44,188 bases of DNA from an uncultured Clostridia bacterium (GCA_949118805.1 CASAUJ010000010.1:1-44188), one strand, 5' to 3'. Shown: positions 1-7,377, numbered from the stretch's first letter. Program-made: numbers and translations. Notes: generated from the sequence alone by a model not told the origin.

Positions 1-289
1 CATGTACTTTTTCCCAAGTAATTTCTTGATGTAAAAATTCATTTATTTCATCTTCTACTTTTTGTTGATATGGTGTTAATTCAACCTTGATTTCTTTGTT
101 CCAATCTATATCTTGTAACCAAAATGCTTTGAATTTGTTCCAAAATCCTACTTTTGTTGGAAGATTACTACCAGCTTGTCTAATTGTACCAGCATTTTTT
201 AGTGGTGTTTGTTCTTCACTTCCCATATTTTTTAGTTCTACTCCTCCAAATACTCCTGACACATTGTTTCCTTCTCCTAAATCTGCCAT
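1..289 (-). CDS. Hypothetical protein, N-terminal part (runs off the window)
   Basis: An open frame of 96 codons starts at the ATG at 289 and continues without a stop to the window edge, so the C-terminus is missing. The start has a strong AGGAGG site about 7 bases upstream, and a TTGCTA-N17-TATAAA promoter lies at 332-360. The first 40 residues are rich in Gly, Asn and Ser and show no signal peptide or membrane segment. From about residue 48 the protein becomes amphipathic, with two similar short blocks: FWLQDIDWNKEI and FLHQEITWEKV. I do not recognise the family and give no function. A triplet direct repeat upstream (392-419) resembles a WalR site and may link the gene to envelope stress control. 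That it is a real gene is well supported; the function is open. Confidence 0.75.
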   Translation of the reverse strand, partial: MADLGEGNNVSGVFGGVELKNMGSEEQTPLKNAGTIRQAGSNLPTKVGFWNKFKAFWLQDIDWNKEIKVELTPYQQKVEDEINEFLHQEITWEKVH

Positions 290-331
290 TTTTATTTCCT
301 CCTTCGTGTTTTATATACATTTACTGTTTTA

Positions 332-360
332 TTTATACTATATAATTTTAGATTTAGCAA
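332..360 (-). promoter_or_regulatory. Promoter of the partial hypothetical gene
   Basis: On the minus strand, TTGCTA (355-360) and TATAAA (332-337) are separated by exactly 17 bp, a sigma-A-type arrangement. The predicted start of transcription near 325 leaves a leader of about 35 bases before the ATG at 289. The same TTGCTA -35 is found at the mreB-family gene. Confidence 0.6.
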
Positions 361-391
361 GTGTTTTAATTGATTTTAATATTAAATGTTT

Positions 392-419
392 GTTACGCAT
401 TTGTTACGTTTCTGTTACA
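392..419 (-). promoter_or_regulatory. Three 11-bp-phased half-sites (WalR/OmpR-family-like operator)
   Basis: Read on the minus strand this holds TGTAAC, CGTAAC and CGTAAC (414-419, 403-408, 392-397), each followed by five other bases, an exact 11 bp period. The WalR consensus known from Bacillus and Staphylococcus is TGTWAH-N5-TGTWAH, so the first half-site matches and the other two differ at one base. The site lies upstream of the -35 of the partial gene and just beyond the mtaB stop. An OmpR-family activator site is the inference. Confidence 0.4.
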
Positions 420-422
420 TTT

Positions 423-1715
423 TTACTTTTCTACTATTATATGGTTACAACAACTTCTTACACATCTTGTTTTTGTTATCTGGTTTTCCAAATTTTCTTG
501 GCTTTTTATAATTGTTAAAATATAATTTTTTGTATGCCCTTGATAAAATCCATTTTTTTCTTCTTCCCAAAGGACTTCTATTTCTTCTCCTATATAGTTC
601 TTGTTGTACTTCTCCTGATTTTCATCTGATAATTTTATTAATCTTTCGCTTCTTTCTTCTTTTATTTTGCCATCTATCTGCCCTTTCATTTCAGCTGCTT
701 TTGTTCCTTTTCTTGGAGAATATTTGAAAATATGCATTTTGTAAAATTTGATTTCTTTTAGAAATTGATAAGTTTTTTCAAATTCTTCTTGTGTCTCTTG
801 TGGAAATCCAACTATAATATCTGTTGTTAAAACGACATCTTTGTAATTTTCTCTTAGTCTTTCTACAATTTCTCGAAATTGCTTGGTTGTATATTTTCGA
901 TTCATTCTTCCCAATGTTTCATCACATCCACTTTGTAAAGAAAGATGAAAATGATGGCATATCTTTTCTAATTTAACCAATCTTTTTACAAAGTCTTCTG
1001 TGATTAACAGTGGTTCTATGGAACCTAAGCGAATTCTTTCAATTCCTTCTATTTGATTCATTTCTTCCAATAAATCAATTAATCCATAGTGATTTTTAAA
1101 ATCTTTCCCATAGGATGCTAAATGAATTCCTGTTATCACGACTTCTTTCAAATTATTTTGTGCGATTTTTTTTATTTCTTCTATCACTTTTTCTGGTTCT
1201 CTACTTCTAACCCTACCTCTCGCAAAAGGAATAATACAATAAGAACAAAATCGATCACAACCATCTTGTACTTTTATCACCGCTCTTGTTTTTTCTGTAT
1301 AAGTTGTTTCTCCTAATTCCACATACTCTTTCTGATTCATAACATCTTCCATTCTATTTTCTTTTGTCTTTTCTTTTTGGTAGTTTTCTACTCTTTCAAC
1401 AATTTCCTTTTTCTCATTATTTCCTAATGCTAGATCAATTTCTGGCATAGCTTCTATTTCTTCTTTTGCTACTTGTACATAACACCCACAAGCTACTACA
1501 ATAGCCTCTCTATTTTGTTCTTTTACACGTCTTAACATTTGTCTTGATTTTCGATCTGACATATTGGTTACCGTACAAGTATTTACAATATAGATATCCG
1601 CTTTTTCAGTAGCTTCTACAATTTCATAATTGTTTTTCATAAATTTTTGTATCATACTATTGGTTTCATATTGATTCACTTTACAACCTAATGTAATAAA
1701 TGCTACTTTTTTCAT
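423..1715 (-). CDS. mtaB: tRNA (t6A37) C2-methylthiotransferase MtaB
   Basis: MtaB adds a methylthio group to N6-threonylcarbamoyladenosine at position 37 of ANN-decoding tRNAs, using a radical-SAM mechanism and two [4Fe-4S] clusters. The 430-residue product has the usual length. The N-terminal UPF0004-type domain starts MKKVAFITLGCKVNQYET and supplies cysteines in GCK, NTC and CGC contexts. The radical-SAM motif DGCDRFCSYC (CxxxCxxC) follows near residue 150, and a short C-terminal TRAM-like region ends the protein. MtaB is preferred over RimO or MiaB because of the GCKVNQYET start. It is notable that tsaE and tsaB, which help make its t6A substrate, lie about 1.3 kb away. The start has a purine-rich GGGAAG/GAGAGAAG upstream region. 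Confidence 0.92.
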   Translation of the reverse strand: MKKVAFITLGCKVNQYETNSMIQKFMKNNYEIVEATEKADIYIVNTCTVTNMSDRKSRQMLRRVKEQNREAIVVACGCYVQVAKEEIEAMPEIDLALGNNEKKEIVERVENYQKEKTKENRMEDVMNQKEYVELGETTYTEKTRAVIKVQDGCDRFCSYCIIPFARGRVRSREPEKVIEEIKKIAQNNLKEVVITGIHLASYGKDFKNHYGLIDLLEEMNQIEGIERIRLGSIEPLLITEDFVKRLVKLEKICHHFHLSLQSGCDETLGRMNRKYTTKQFREIVERLRENYKDVVLTTDIIVGFPQETQEEFEKTYQFLKEIKFYKMHIFKYSPRKGTKAAEMKGQIDGKIKEERSERLIKLSDENQEKYNKNYIGEEIEVLWEEEKNGFYQGHTKNYILTIIKSQENLENQITKTRCVRSCCNHIIVEK

Positions 1716-1747
1716 TTTTCTTCTCTCTTTTCTTCCCTTTATTTGTT

Positions 1748-1775
1748 AAAAAAACATCCTAAAGAGGATGTTTTT
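1748..1775 (-). terminator. Rho-independent terminator of the mreB-family gene
   Basis: A 9-bp perfect stem (1752-1760 with 1765-1773, extendable by A/T pairs) closes a 4-base loop and is followed on the minus strand by a run of seven T. It lies about 50 bp after the mreB-family stop and before mtaB. Confidence 0.8.
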
Positions 1776-1823
1776 CAACAATATTTCTAAATCTCTTTTT
1801 AAAATCCTAACAATTTATGATTA

Positions 1824-2825
1824 TTATTTTCCTTTTCCTTCTAACGCATCTAAATTATCCAAAGCTTTTCCTGTCCCTAATGCAACACAAGATACGGTAT
1901 CTTGTGCAATCATAACATTAATTCCTAATTTATCTTGTAAAAGCTTGTCCAACCCATCCACTAAACAACCTCCGCCTGTCATATAAATTCCTTTATCACT
2001 AATATCTGCTGCTAATTCTGGTGGTGTCCTTTCTAATACAGAATGAACGGCATCTACAATCATCATAGCTGGTTCAATCAAAGCCTCTAGCATCTCACTT
2101 GAACGAATAGTAATTGTTTTTGGAAGTCCTGTCATTAAGTCTCTTCCTCGAATGTTCATTTCTACATCTTGTATTTTGGGATAAACACATCCTATGGTAA
2201 CTTTCAAGTCCTCTGCTGTTCTTTCTCCTATCATAATATTATGTTTTTTCTTGATATATTTTACAATGGCTTCATCCAATTTGTCTCCTGCAACTTTAAG
2301 GGAAGTATTAACCACTGATCCTCCTAAAGAAATAACGGCAATGTCAGTAGTTCCTCCTCCAATATCTACTACCATATTTCCACATGGTTTTGATATATCA
2401 ATTCCTGCTCCAATGGCAGCTGCAATTGGTTCTTCAATTAAGTAGACTTTTCTAGCACCAGCTTGGGAAGCTGCATCAATGACTGCTTTTTTTTCGACTT
2501 CGGTTACTTGTGAAGGAATACATATCATAATTCTAGGTGCAAAGAGAAATTTTCCACAAACTTTATTAATAAAATGTTTTAACATTTTTTCTGTTACTGT
2601 ATAATCTGATATTACCCCATCACGTAATGGTCTTGTCGCTACAATATTACCAGGTGTTCTCCCTAACATTCTTCTTGCTTCTTGTCCTACTGCTAATACT
2701 TCACCTGTATTATTATCAACTGCTACAACAGATGGTTCTCTTAATACAATTCCTTTTCCTTTTACATAGGCGATTACTGTTGCTGTTCCTAAATCAATTC
2801 CTATATCTTGCCCAAATTTAAACAT
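1824..2825 (-). CDS. mreB: Rod-shape determining actin-like protein (MreB/Mbl family)
   Basis: The product is a cytoplasmic actin homologue that forms membrane-associated filaments guiding lateral cell-wall synthesis. The 333-residue length is standard. Actin-fold nucleotide-binding motifs are visible: DIGIDLGTATVIAYVKGKG (phosphate 1), VVDIGGGTTDIAVISLGG (phosphate 2) and MTGGGCLVDGLD (adenosine). The N-terminus MFKFGQDIGIDLG is typical of MreB and Mbl. It stands alone without mreC or mreD, which points to an Mbl-type or dispersed mreB; the two cannot be separated by eye. The gene is transcribed divergently from tsaE, has its own promoter (2877-2905), three WalR-like half-sites overlapping it and a good terminator. 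The start follows a GGGAAG purine stretch. Confidence 0.93.
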   Translation of the reverse strand: MFKFGQDIGIDLGTATVIAYVKGKGIVLREPSVVAVDNNTGEVLAVGQEARRMLGRTPGNIVATRPLRDGVISDYTVTEKMLKHFINKVCGKFLFAPRIMICIPSQVTEVEKKAVIDAASQAGARKVYLIEEPIAAAIGAGIDISKPCGNMVVDIGGGTTDIAVISLGGSVVNTSLKVAGDKLDEAIVKYIKKKHNIMIGERTAEDLKVTIGCVYPKIQDVEMNIRGRDLMTGLPKTITIRSSEMLEALIEPAMMIVDAVHSVLERTPPELAADISDKGIYMTGGGCLVDGLDKLLQDKLGINVMIAQDTVSCVALGTGKALDNLDALEGKGK

Positions 2826-2859
2826 TTTGATCTTCCCTTCTTGTCTATATTTCTCTCTT

Positions 2860-2887
2860 ATTACAATTTCGTTACAATTATATTACA
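2860..2887 (-). promoter_or_regulatory. Triple WalR-like box over the mreB-family promoter
   Basis: On the minus strand three half-sites TGTAAT, TGTAAC and TGTAAT (2882-2887, 2871-2876, 2860-2865) are spaced exactly 11 bp apart. All three fit the TGTWAH half-site of the WalR consensus. The -10 hexamer lies between and across half-sites 1 and 2, so a bound regulator would cover the core promoter; repression, or fine tuning, is the inference. Confidence 0.5.
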
Positions 2888-2905
2888 AGCTTTTCTATTT
2901 AGCAA
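2877..2905 (-). promoter_or_regulatory. Promoter of the mreB-family gene
   Basis: TTGCTA (2900-2905) and TATAAT (2877-2882) are separated by 17 bp on the minus strand. Transcription would begin near 2870, leaving about 45 bases of leader. The -35 sits only about 10 bp from the divergent tsaE -35. Confidence 0.7.
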
Positions 2906-2914
2906 GGGTTTTCA

Positions 2915-2943
2915 TTGAATTTTTTTATTTTTTGTATTATAAT
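2915..2943 (+). promoter_or_regulatory. Promoter of the tsaE-tsaB-rimI unit
   Basis: TTGAAT (2915-2920) and TATAAT (2938-2943) are separated by 17 bp. The predicted transcript starts near 2950, about 60 bases before the tsaE ATG. It is back-to-back with the mreB-family promoter. Confidence 0.6.
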
Positions 2944-3010
2944 ATTGATTGTTAGTATTAAGATTAAGATACCAATATTTTATTGTTAAAATCAGATATA
3001 GGAGGAAATT

Positions 3011-3478
3011 ATGTATAAATTTCAATTTTTTTCAAAAAGTGAAACAGATACAAAAAACTTTGCTAAATCTCTTGCTTCTCTTTTAGAAAAAAAAGATATC
3101 GTTGTTCTTACTGGTGATTTAGGTTCTGGTAAAACAAAGTTTACAGAAGGTATTTTGAGTTATTATGGATTAGAAAATGAAATTTCTAGCCCTACTTTTA
3201 CCATTGTAAATGAATATCAAAAAAATGATATTATGATTTTTCATTTTGATGTTTATCGTTTAGAAGATTCTACTGAATTCTATGAAATTGGTGGAGAAGA
3301 ATATTTCGAAAAAGGGATTTGTTTAATTGAATGGGGCGAATTAATAGAAGATGTTTTACCCAAGAATCTCCTTCATATTACCTTTGAAAAAGATTTTTCT
3401 GATGAAAAAGCAAGAATTTTAACAATATCTACAAATATAAAAAAATGGGAGGATTATTTTGAAAATATTAAGTATTGA
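3011..3478 (+). CDS. tsaE: tRNA threonylcarbamoyladenosine biosynthesis ATPase TsaE
   Basis: TsaE is the P-loop ATPase that works with TsaB and TsaD to form t6A at position 37 of tRNA. The 155-residue product has the family length. It shows the Walker A sequence LTGDLGSGKTKFTEGIL near residue 35, then SPTFTIVNEYQ and the conserved FHFDVYRLED segment. The ATG follows AGGAGG by 6 bases. The stop overlaps the tsaB start by 20 bases, which suggests translational coupling. tsaD is not in the window. Confidence 0.95.
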   Translation: MYKFQFFSKSETDTKNFAKSLASLLEKKDIVVLTGDLGSGKTKFTEGILSYYGLENEISSPTFTIVNEYQKNDIMIFHFDVYRLEDSTEFYEIGGEEYFEKGICLIEWGELIEDVLPKNLLHITFEKDFSDEKARILTISTNIKKWEDYFENIKY

Positions 3479-4352
3479 TACAGCTAGTAATATCTGTGGT
3501 GTTTCTATTTTAGAAGATCATCATTTAATTGTAAAACTAGACCAAGATACTGGTCGTACTCATTCTGAAAATTTAATGCCTATGATTGATCAAGCTTTAC
3601 AACAAGCTCATTTATCTTTAAACGAAATCGATTTATTAGTTTGTGATAAAGGTCCTGGTTCTTTTACAGGCATTCGTATTGGAATTGCAACTGTAAAAGC
3701 TTTTCAAGACTGCTTATCCATTCCTTGTGTTGGCGTTAGTTCTTTAGAATCTCTCGCTTATTCTATTTCACAAGGAGAATTTATTGCTAGTATCTTAGAC
3801 AGTAAAAATAATAACTGCTATTTTGCACTTTACCAACGAAAAGATGCTCATTATATGGAAGTTCTTCCACCCACTGCTACAACAATTGAAGAAGCCATGT
3901 GTTTTGGACAAAAAATGATTCCTTCGAATGTCTCTGTTACTTTTGTAGGAGATGGTTCTATTGTTTTTCAAAAACAAATTGAGCAAAACTTCAAAAACAA
4001 TTGCATTTTTGCCCCTTCAGAAAATAATATTTTAAATTCTTATTTTGTAGGATTAAGCGGATTAGATAAATGGAAAAAAAATGAATTAACTGATGTGTTA
4101 CCTCTATATTTAAGAAAACCACAAGCACAAAGGCAATTAGAGGAAAAATTTAAAAATATGCAAATTACACCTATGCTATTAGAAGATTTTGTACAAATTT
4201 CAAATCAATTAACTTCTGATTTTGATGCTTTTTGGAGTGATCAAATTTTAAAAGAAGAGTTAAACGCTAAAAATTCTTATTATCTAGTTGCTAAATTTCG
4301 GGAAAGAAATTGTTGGTTTTGCTGGCATAAAAGTAATGCTAGAAGAAGCTGA
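3459..4352 (+). CDS. tsaB: t6A complex subunit TsaB, continuing in frame into the start of RimI
   Basis: TsaB is the ASKHA-fold partner of TsaD in t6A synthesis. The TTG start at 3459 has GGGAGG 6 bases upstream and overlaps tsaE. Residues 1 to about 225 carry the TsaB hallmarks: ILSIDTASNICGVSI, HSENLMPMI and GPGSFTGIRIGIATVKA. No stop separates TsaB from what follows. Residues from about 234 (MQITPMLLEDF, later FWSDQILKEEL) are the beginning of a GNAT acetyltransferase of RimI type. The frame then fails to match RimI after AKF at about 4298 and ends at 4352 with unrelated residues. TsaB/RimI fusions are known in Firmicutes. Here the second half lies in the +1 frame, so the ORF as written gives an intact TsaB with a truncated RimI tail. 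Confidence 0.85.
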   Translation: MKILSIDTASNICGVSILEDHHLIVKLDQDTGRTHSENLMPMIDQALQQAHLSLNEIDLLVCDKGPGSFTGIRIGIATVKAFQDCLSIPCVGVSSLESLAYSISQGEFIASILDSKNNNCYFALYQRKDAHYMEVLPPTATTIEEAMCFGQKMIPSNVSVTFVGDGSIVFQKQIEQNFKNNCIFAPSENNILNSYFVGLSGLDKWKKNELTDVLPLYLRKPQAQRQLEEKFKNMQITPMLLEDFVQISNQLTSDFDAFWSDQILKEELNAKNSYYLVAKFRERNCWFCWHKSNARRS

Positions 4353-4587
4353 TATCATGAATATCGTTGTTAAGAAAAACTTCCGAAACCAAGGAATTGG
4401 ATACCAGCTATTAAAATCTCTGATCCAATTAACGAAAGAAAAAAATTTACATACTCTAACTTTAGAAGTAATGGAAGAAAATTATCCAGCTATTCATTTA
4501 TATAAAAATTTTGCTTTTAAACAAATTGGAATTCGAAAAAATTATTATCAAAATAAAAATGCTCTTATTATGAAATTAGAAATATAG
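4158..4587 (+). pseudogene. rimI: RimI-type N-acetyltransferase half, split by a +1 frame change near 4299
   Basis: RimI acetylates the N-terminal alanine of ribosomal protein S18. Its N-terminal part is read in the TsaB frame from Met-234 (4158). The rest, including the acetyl-CoA loop NFRNQGIGYQLLKSL and the closing EENYPAIHLYKNFAFKQIG, is read in the next frame to the TAG at 4585. Dropping one base at the TTT-CGG-G junction (about 4299) restores a continuous GNAT domain, from LVAKF to GKEIVGFAG. The explanations are a real inactivating insertion, an assembly or sequencing error, or programmed +1 slippage of tRNA-Phe from UUU to UUC before a rare Arg codon. An internal start at 4158 has a poor AGAGGA site. 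The intact fusion would be about 376 residues. Confidence 0.8.
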
Positions 4588-4588
4588 G

Positions 4589-4660
4589 CATGTGCAATGG
4601 GGACGTTTCTTTTTTCACATCAAAAATGATGTGAAAAAAGAAACGTCCCCATTGCACATG
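4589..4660. repeat. Perfect 33-bp palindrome (REP-like) between convergent rimI and obgE
   Basis: The arms at 4589-4621 and 4628-4660 are perfect reverse complements around a 6-base AT-rich loop. Each arm contains GCAATGGGGACGTTTCT and then CACAT. The element begins one base after the rimI stop and ends two bases before the obgE stop. It closely matches the palindrome at 40561-40677, so it is a dispersed repeat rather than an ordinary terminator, although it could end transcription from both sides. Confidence 0.9.
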
Positions 4661-4662
4661 TC

Positions 4663-5940
4663 TTATATGTCATACCATTCTAATTCCCAATCTGCAAGAA
4701 TTACAGTATCTCCTTCACAGACTCCCATCTCTTTTAGCTTTTGTTCAATTCCCATATTTTTCAAACTTTTTTGTAAATAATGCATAGACTCATTGTCTTC
4801 AATATTAACTCTTCCCATTAATCTTTCCACTGCTTTTCCAGATACTATAAAAATACCATCTTTTTCTTTAATTGTCCATTGATCTTGTTTTTCTTCTAAT
4901 GTATATACTACTTTATCTTCTATTTCAATTAGTTCTTCTTTTGGCAATATTTTTAATAATTGTACTATATCATCTATCAATTTTTCTATTCCTTGTCCAG
5001 TTGCAGCAGATATTTGATAAACTGGCATTTTTTCTTTTTTGGCTAATTCTTCTATTTCCTTCCATGTATTTTCATCCTGTAAAATATCTACTTTATTGGC
5101 TACTATGATTTGCTTACGAGTTGATAATCTTTCGCTATACTGCTTTAATTCTTTATTAATAGCATAAAAATCTTCTATTGGATCTCTACCTTCTTGCCCT
5201 GATACATCTAAAAAATGTAATAACAATCTTGTCCTTTCTACATGTCTTAAAAACTGTATTCCCAATCCTACTCCTTCACTTGCACCTTCTATGATTCCTG
5301 GAATATCTGCTAAGACAAAACTATTTCCATCTTTTGTTTTTACCACTCCTAAATTTGGCACTAAAGTTGTAAAATGATAATTTGCTATTTTAGGTTTAGC
5401 ATCTGTTACTGCTTTTAAGAAAGTAGATTTCCCTACATTAGGAAAGCCTAATAAGCCAACATCTGCTAACAATTTTAATTCTAGTATAATCTCTTTTTCT
5501 TCTCCTTTTTCACCATCTTCTGCAAAATGTGGTGCTTGTCTAGTAGAGGTTTTAAAATGGGAATTTCCCCTTCCCCCTCTTCCTCCTTTTAAAATTAATT
5601 CTGTTTGATTTGCTTCTGATAAATCTGCTACTACTTTTCCAGTTTCGACATCTTTAATTACGGTTCCCATTGGTACTTTGATGTACAAATCTTCTCCATA
5701 TTTTCCATTACAATGACTTCCACTTCCATTTTCACCATTAGATGCTTTAAATTTTTTATGATAACGAAAATCGATTAATGTATTTTTATCTTTATCTACT
5801 TGGAAATAAATGTTTCCGCCATTTCCACCATCTCCACCATCTGGTCCACCAGCTGCTACATATTTTTCTCTACGAAAAGTAACTGCTCCATTTCCGCCAT
5901 CTCCCGATTTGATTATTATTTTAGTATAGTCTGTAAACAT
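4663..5940 (-). CDS. obgE: Ribosome-associated GTPase ObgE/CgtA
   Basis: ObgE is a GTPase that binds the 50S subunit and links ribosome maturation with stress signalling. The 425-residue product has all three Obg domains. The glycine-rich N-terminal domain (residues 1 to about 160) shows SGDGGNGAVTFRREK and GGRGGRGNSHFKTSTRQAP. The G domain has P-loop GFPNVGKSTFL, DIPGIIEGASEGVGLG (G3), NKVD (G4) and SAATGQG (G5). A C-terminal OCT domain (about 345-425) is present, as in Firmicutes homologues. The start has AAAGGAG 6 bases upstream. It follows trpS by 41 bases in the same direction. L21 and L27, common obg neighbours, lie at the far end of this window instead. Confidence 0.96.
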   Translation of the reverse strand: MFTDYTKIIIKSGDGGNGAVTFRREKYVAAGGPDGGDGGNGGNIYFQVDKDKNTLIDFRYHKKFKASNGENGSGSHCNGKYGEDLYIKVPMGTVIKDVETGKVVADLSEANQTELILKGGRGGRGNSHFKTSTRQAPHFAEDGEKGEEKEIILELKLLADVGLLGFPNVGKSTFLKAVTDAKPKIANYHFTTLVPNLGVVKTKDGNSFVLADIPGIIEGASEGVGLGIQFLRHVERTRLLLHFLDVSGQEGRDPIEDFYAINKELKQYSERLSTRKQIIVANKVDILQDENTWKEIEELAKKEKMPVYQISAATGQGIEKLIDDIVQLLKILPKEELIEIEDKVVYTLEEKQDQWTIKEKDGIFIVSGKAVERLMGRVNIEDNESMHYLQKSLKNMGIEQKLKEMGVCEGDTVILADWELEWYDI

Positions 5941-5981
5941 ACTTTTCTCCTTTCATGTTTTTGAAAACAGAGAAAAAATTA

Positions 5982-6992
5982 TCATGTAAAGTAATCTAAT
6001 TTCATTGCTTTTTTTACTTTTCTCATAGTTTCTTTTGCTACTTCTCGTGCTTTCTTTGTTCCTTCTATTAAAATTTTATCTACTTCTTCAAGATGTGTCT
6101 CATAATAAGCCCTTTTTTCTCTAATTGGCTTCAATTCCTCTATAATATTTTTCGCCAATTGTTTTTTACAAGCTACACATCCTCGTTTTCCAGTTTTACA
6201 TTCTTCACATACAGTTTTTATTTCCTCTTGGCTACTAAATAAATTATGATAATAAGATACCATACATATATCAGGATTTCCTAAATCATCTTTTTTTATT
6301 CGATTTGGATCAGTAACTGCTCCCATTACTTTTCTAGTTATTTCTTCTTCACAATCTGATAAATAAATTGCATTTCCCAAAGATTTCCCCATTTTTTCAT
6401 TTCCATCTAGTCCTTTAATTCTTTTCCCACTTGATAATACTGCTTCTGGCTCCATTAAAACTTCTCCATAAATACTATTAAACTTTCTTACAATTTCTCT
6501 ACATTGCTCAATTAATGGTAATTGATCTTCTCCTACTGGTACAATTTCCCCTTCAAAGGCTGTAATATCTGCTGCTTGACTTACTGGATATCCTAAAAAA
6601 CCATAAGTTACACTTTCTCCAAATAACTCACGTTTTTGTGCAATTTCTGTTTTTACTGTTGGATTTCTTTCCAATCTAGCTATGGTTACTAAATTCGAAT
6701 AAAATACTGTTAACTCTGCTACTTCTGGTATCATTGACTGAATATATATGGTTGTTTTATTGGGATCAATTCCAATGGAAAGATAATCAATTGCTACTTC
6801 TCTTACATTTTTCCTTACTTTTTCTGGATGATTAAAGTTATCGGTTAATGCTTGCACATCTGCAATTAGTATATAAGGATCATATTCTCCACTTTCTTGT
6901 AGTTCGATTCTTTTTTTTAAAGAACCAAAATAGTGTCCTATGTGTAATCTTCCAGTTGGTCGATCTCCTGTTAAGATTCTTTTTTTCTCCAT
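5982..6992 (-). CDS. trpS: Tryptophanyl-tRNA synthetase with a 4-Cys Fe-S-type motif
   Basis: TrpRS charges tRNA-Trp with tryptophan. The 336-residue class I enzyme has the HIGH-type signature TGRLHIGHYFGSL (residues 13-25) and a KMSKS variant, EKMGKS, at 199-204. In the anticodon-recognition region four cysteines are arranged C243-x21-C265-x6-C272-x2-C275. This closely resembles the C-x22-C-x6-C-x2-C motif that binds a [4Fe-4S] cluster in Thermotoga maritima TrpRS, so a cluster is inferred. The start has AGGAGAG about 8 bases upstream. No T-box leader is visible in the roughly 130 bases before the gene, although many Firmicutes trpS genes have one. obgE follows in the same direction. Confidence 0.95.
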   Translation of the reverse strand: MEKKRILTGDRPTGRLHIGHYFGSLKKRIELQESGEYDPYILIADVQALTDNFNHPEKVRKNVREVAIDYLSIGIDPNKTTIYIQSMIPEVAELTVFYSNLVTIARLERNPTVKTEIAQKRELFGESVTYGFLGYPVSQAADITAFEGEIVPVGEDQLPLIEQCREIVRKFNSIYGEVLMEPEAVLSSGKRIKGLDGNEKMGKSLGNAIYLSDCEEEITRKVMGAVTDPNRIKKDDLGNPDICMVSYYHNLFSSQEEIKTVCEECKTGKRGCVACKKQLAKNIIEELKPIREKRAYYETHLEEVDKILIEGTKKAREVAKETMRKVKKAMKLDYFT

Positions 6993-7128
6993 GTTTCTTT
7001 CTCTCCTTTTTGTTTCTTATATTCTATTTTCCATTTTATCACATTTTTTCTTTTTTGTATAGAAAAGGCTAAAAAAAGAAACACTTTATTTTGAAGTAAA
7101 TCCAAATTATTAGACCAAAAAGTTTAAT

Positions 7129-7377
7129 ATGGAAGGTTATTTTTATGTCAAAATACTCAAAAATAAATTTAAACAAGAAATTGTAGCGTTCTATTTAAAT
7201 ACTAATGGAGAATATAAAATAACAGCAAATTACTTTAATATTCCATTGTTTTCAACTGGTAAGAAAGTGAATAAAAAAATATCAAGAACATGGTTAATTA
7301 GAAATCAAAAAACTTCATATAATAGAGAATTTAAACAAAATGTATTAGAATATATTATTATAGTATTAAGAGGATAA
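7129..7377 (+). pseudogene. Remnant of an IS3-family OrfA (helix-turn-helix) protein
   Basis: The 82-codon frame contains two copies of a pattern seen in IS3/IS150-type OrfA proteins: an FK-(Q/L)-x-(I/V)-V segment, YL, then a short helix. Copy one reads KFKQEIVAFYLNTNGEYKI and copy two reads YNREFKQNVLEY. The helix-turn-helix core between them is disturbed and the frame stops early, and no OrfB integrase follows. There is no clear ribosome binding site. It is the only obvious transposase debris here and it marks the accessory island. The call rests on pattern similarity only. Confidence 0.5.

Noticed and set aside
87..518. Plus-strand 143-codon open frame at the window start
   Set aside because: It lies opposite the well-supported minus-strand partial gene, its promoter and the mtaB end, has no ribosome site and encodes a Phe/Leu/Ser-rich sequence typical of an antisense shadow.
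4295..4302. CGG codon reassignment in this genome as cause of the apparent frame problem
   Set aside because: A changed meaning for CGG would not alter the reading frame, and the downstream RimI sequence is plainly in the +1 frame.
4589..4660. CRISPR-like repeat
   Set aside because: There are no regularly spaced copies or spacers, and no cas genes. The two related copies are 36 kb apart and are palindromes.
6993..7128. T-box riboswitch upstream of trpS
   Set aside because: Only about 130 bases are available before the transposase remnant, and no T-box core or terminator/antiterminator pair could be recognised.
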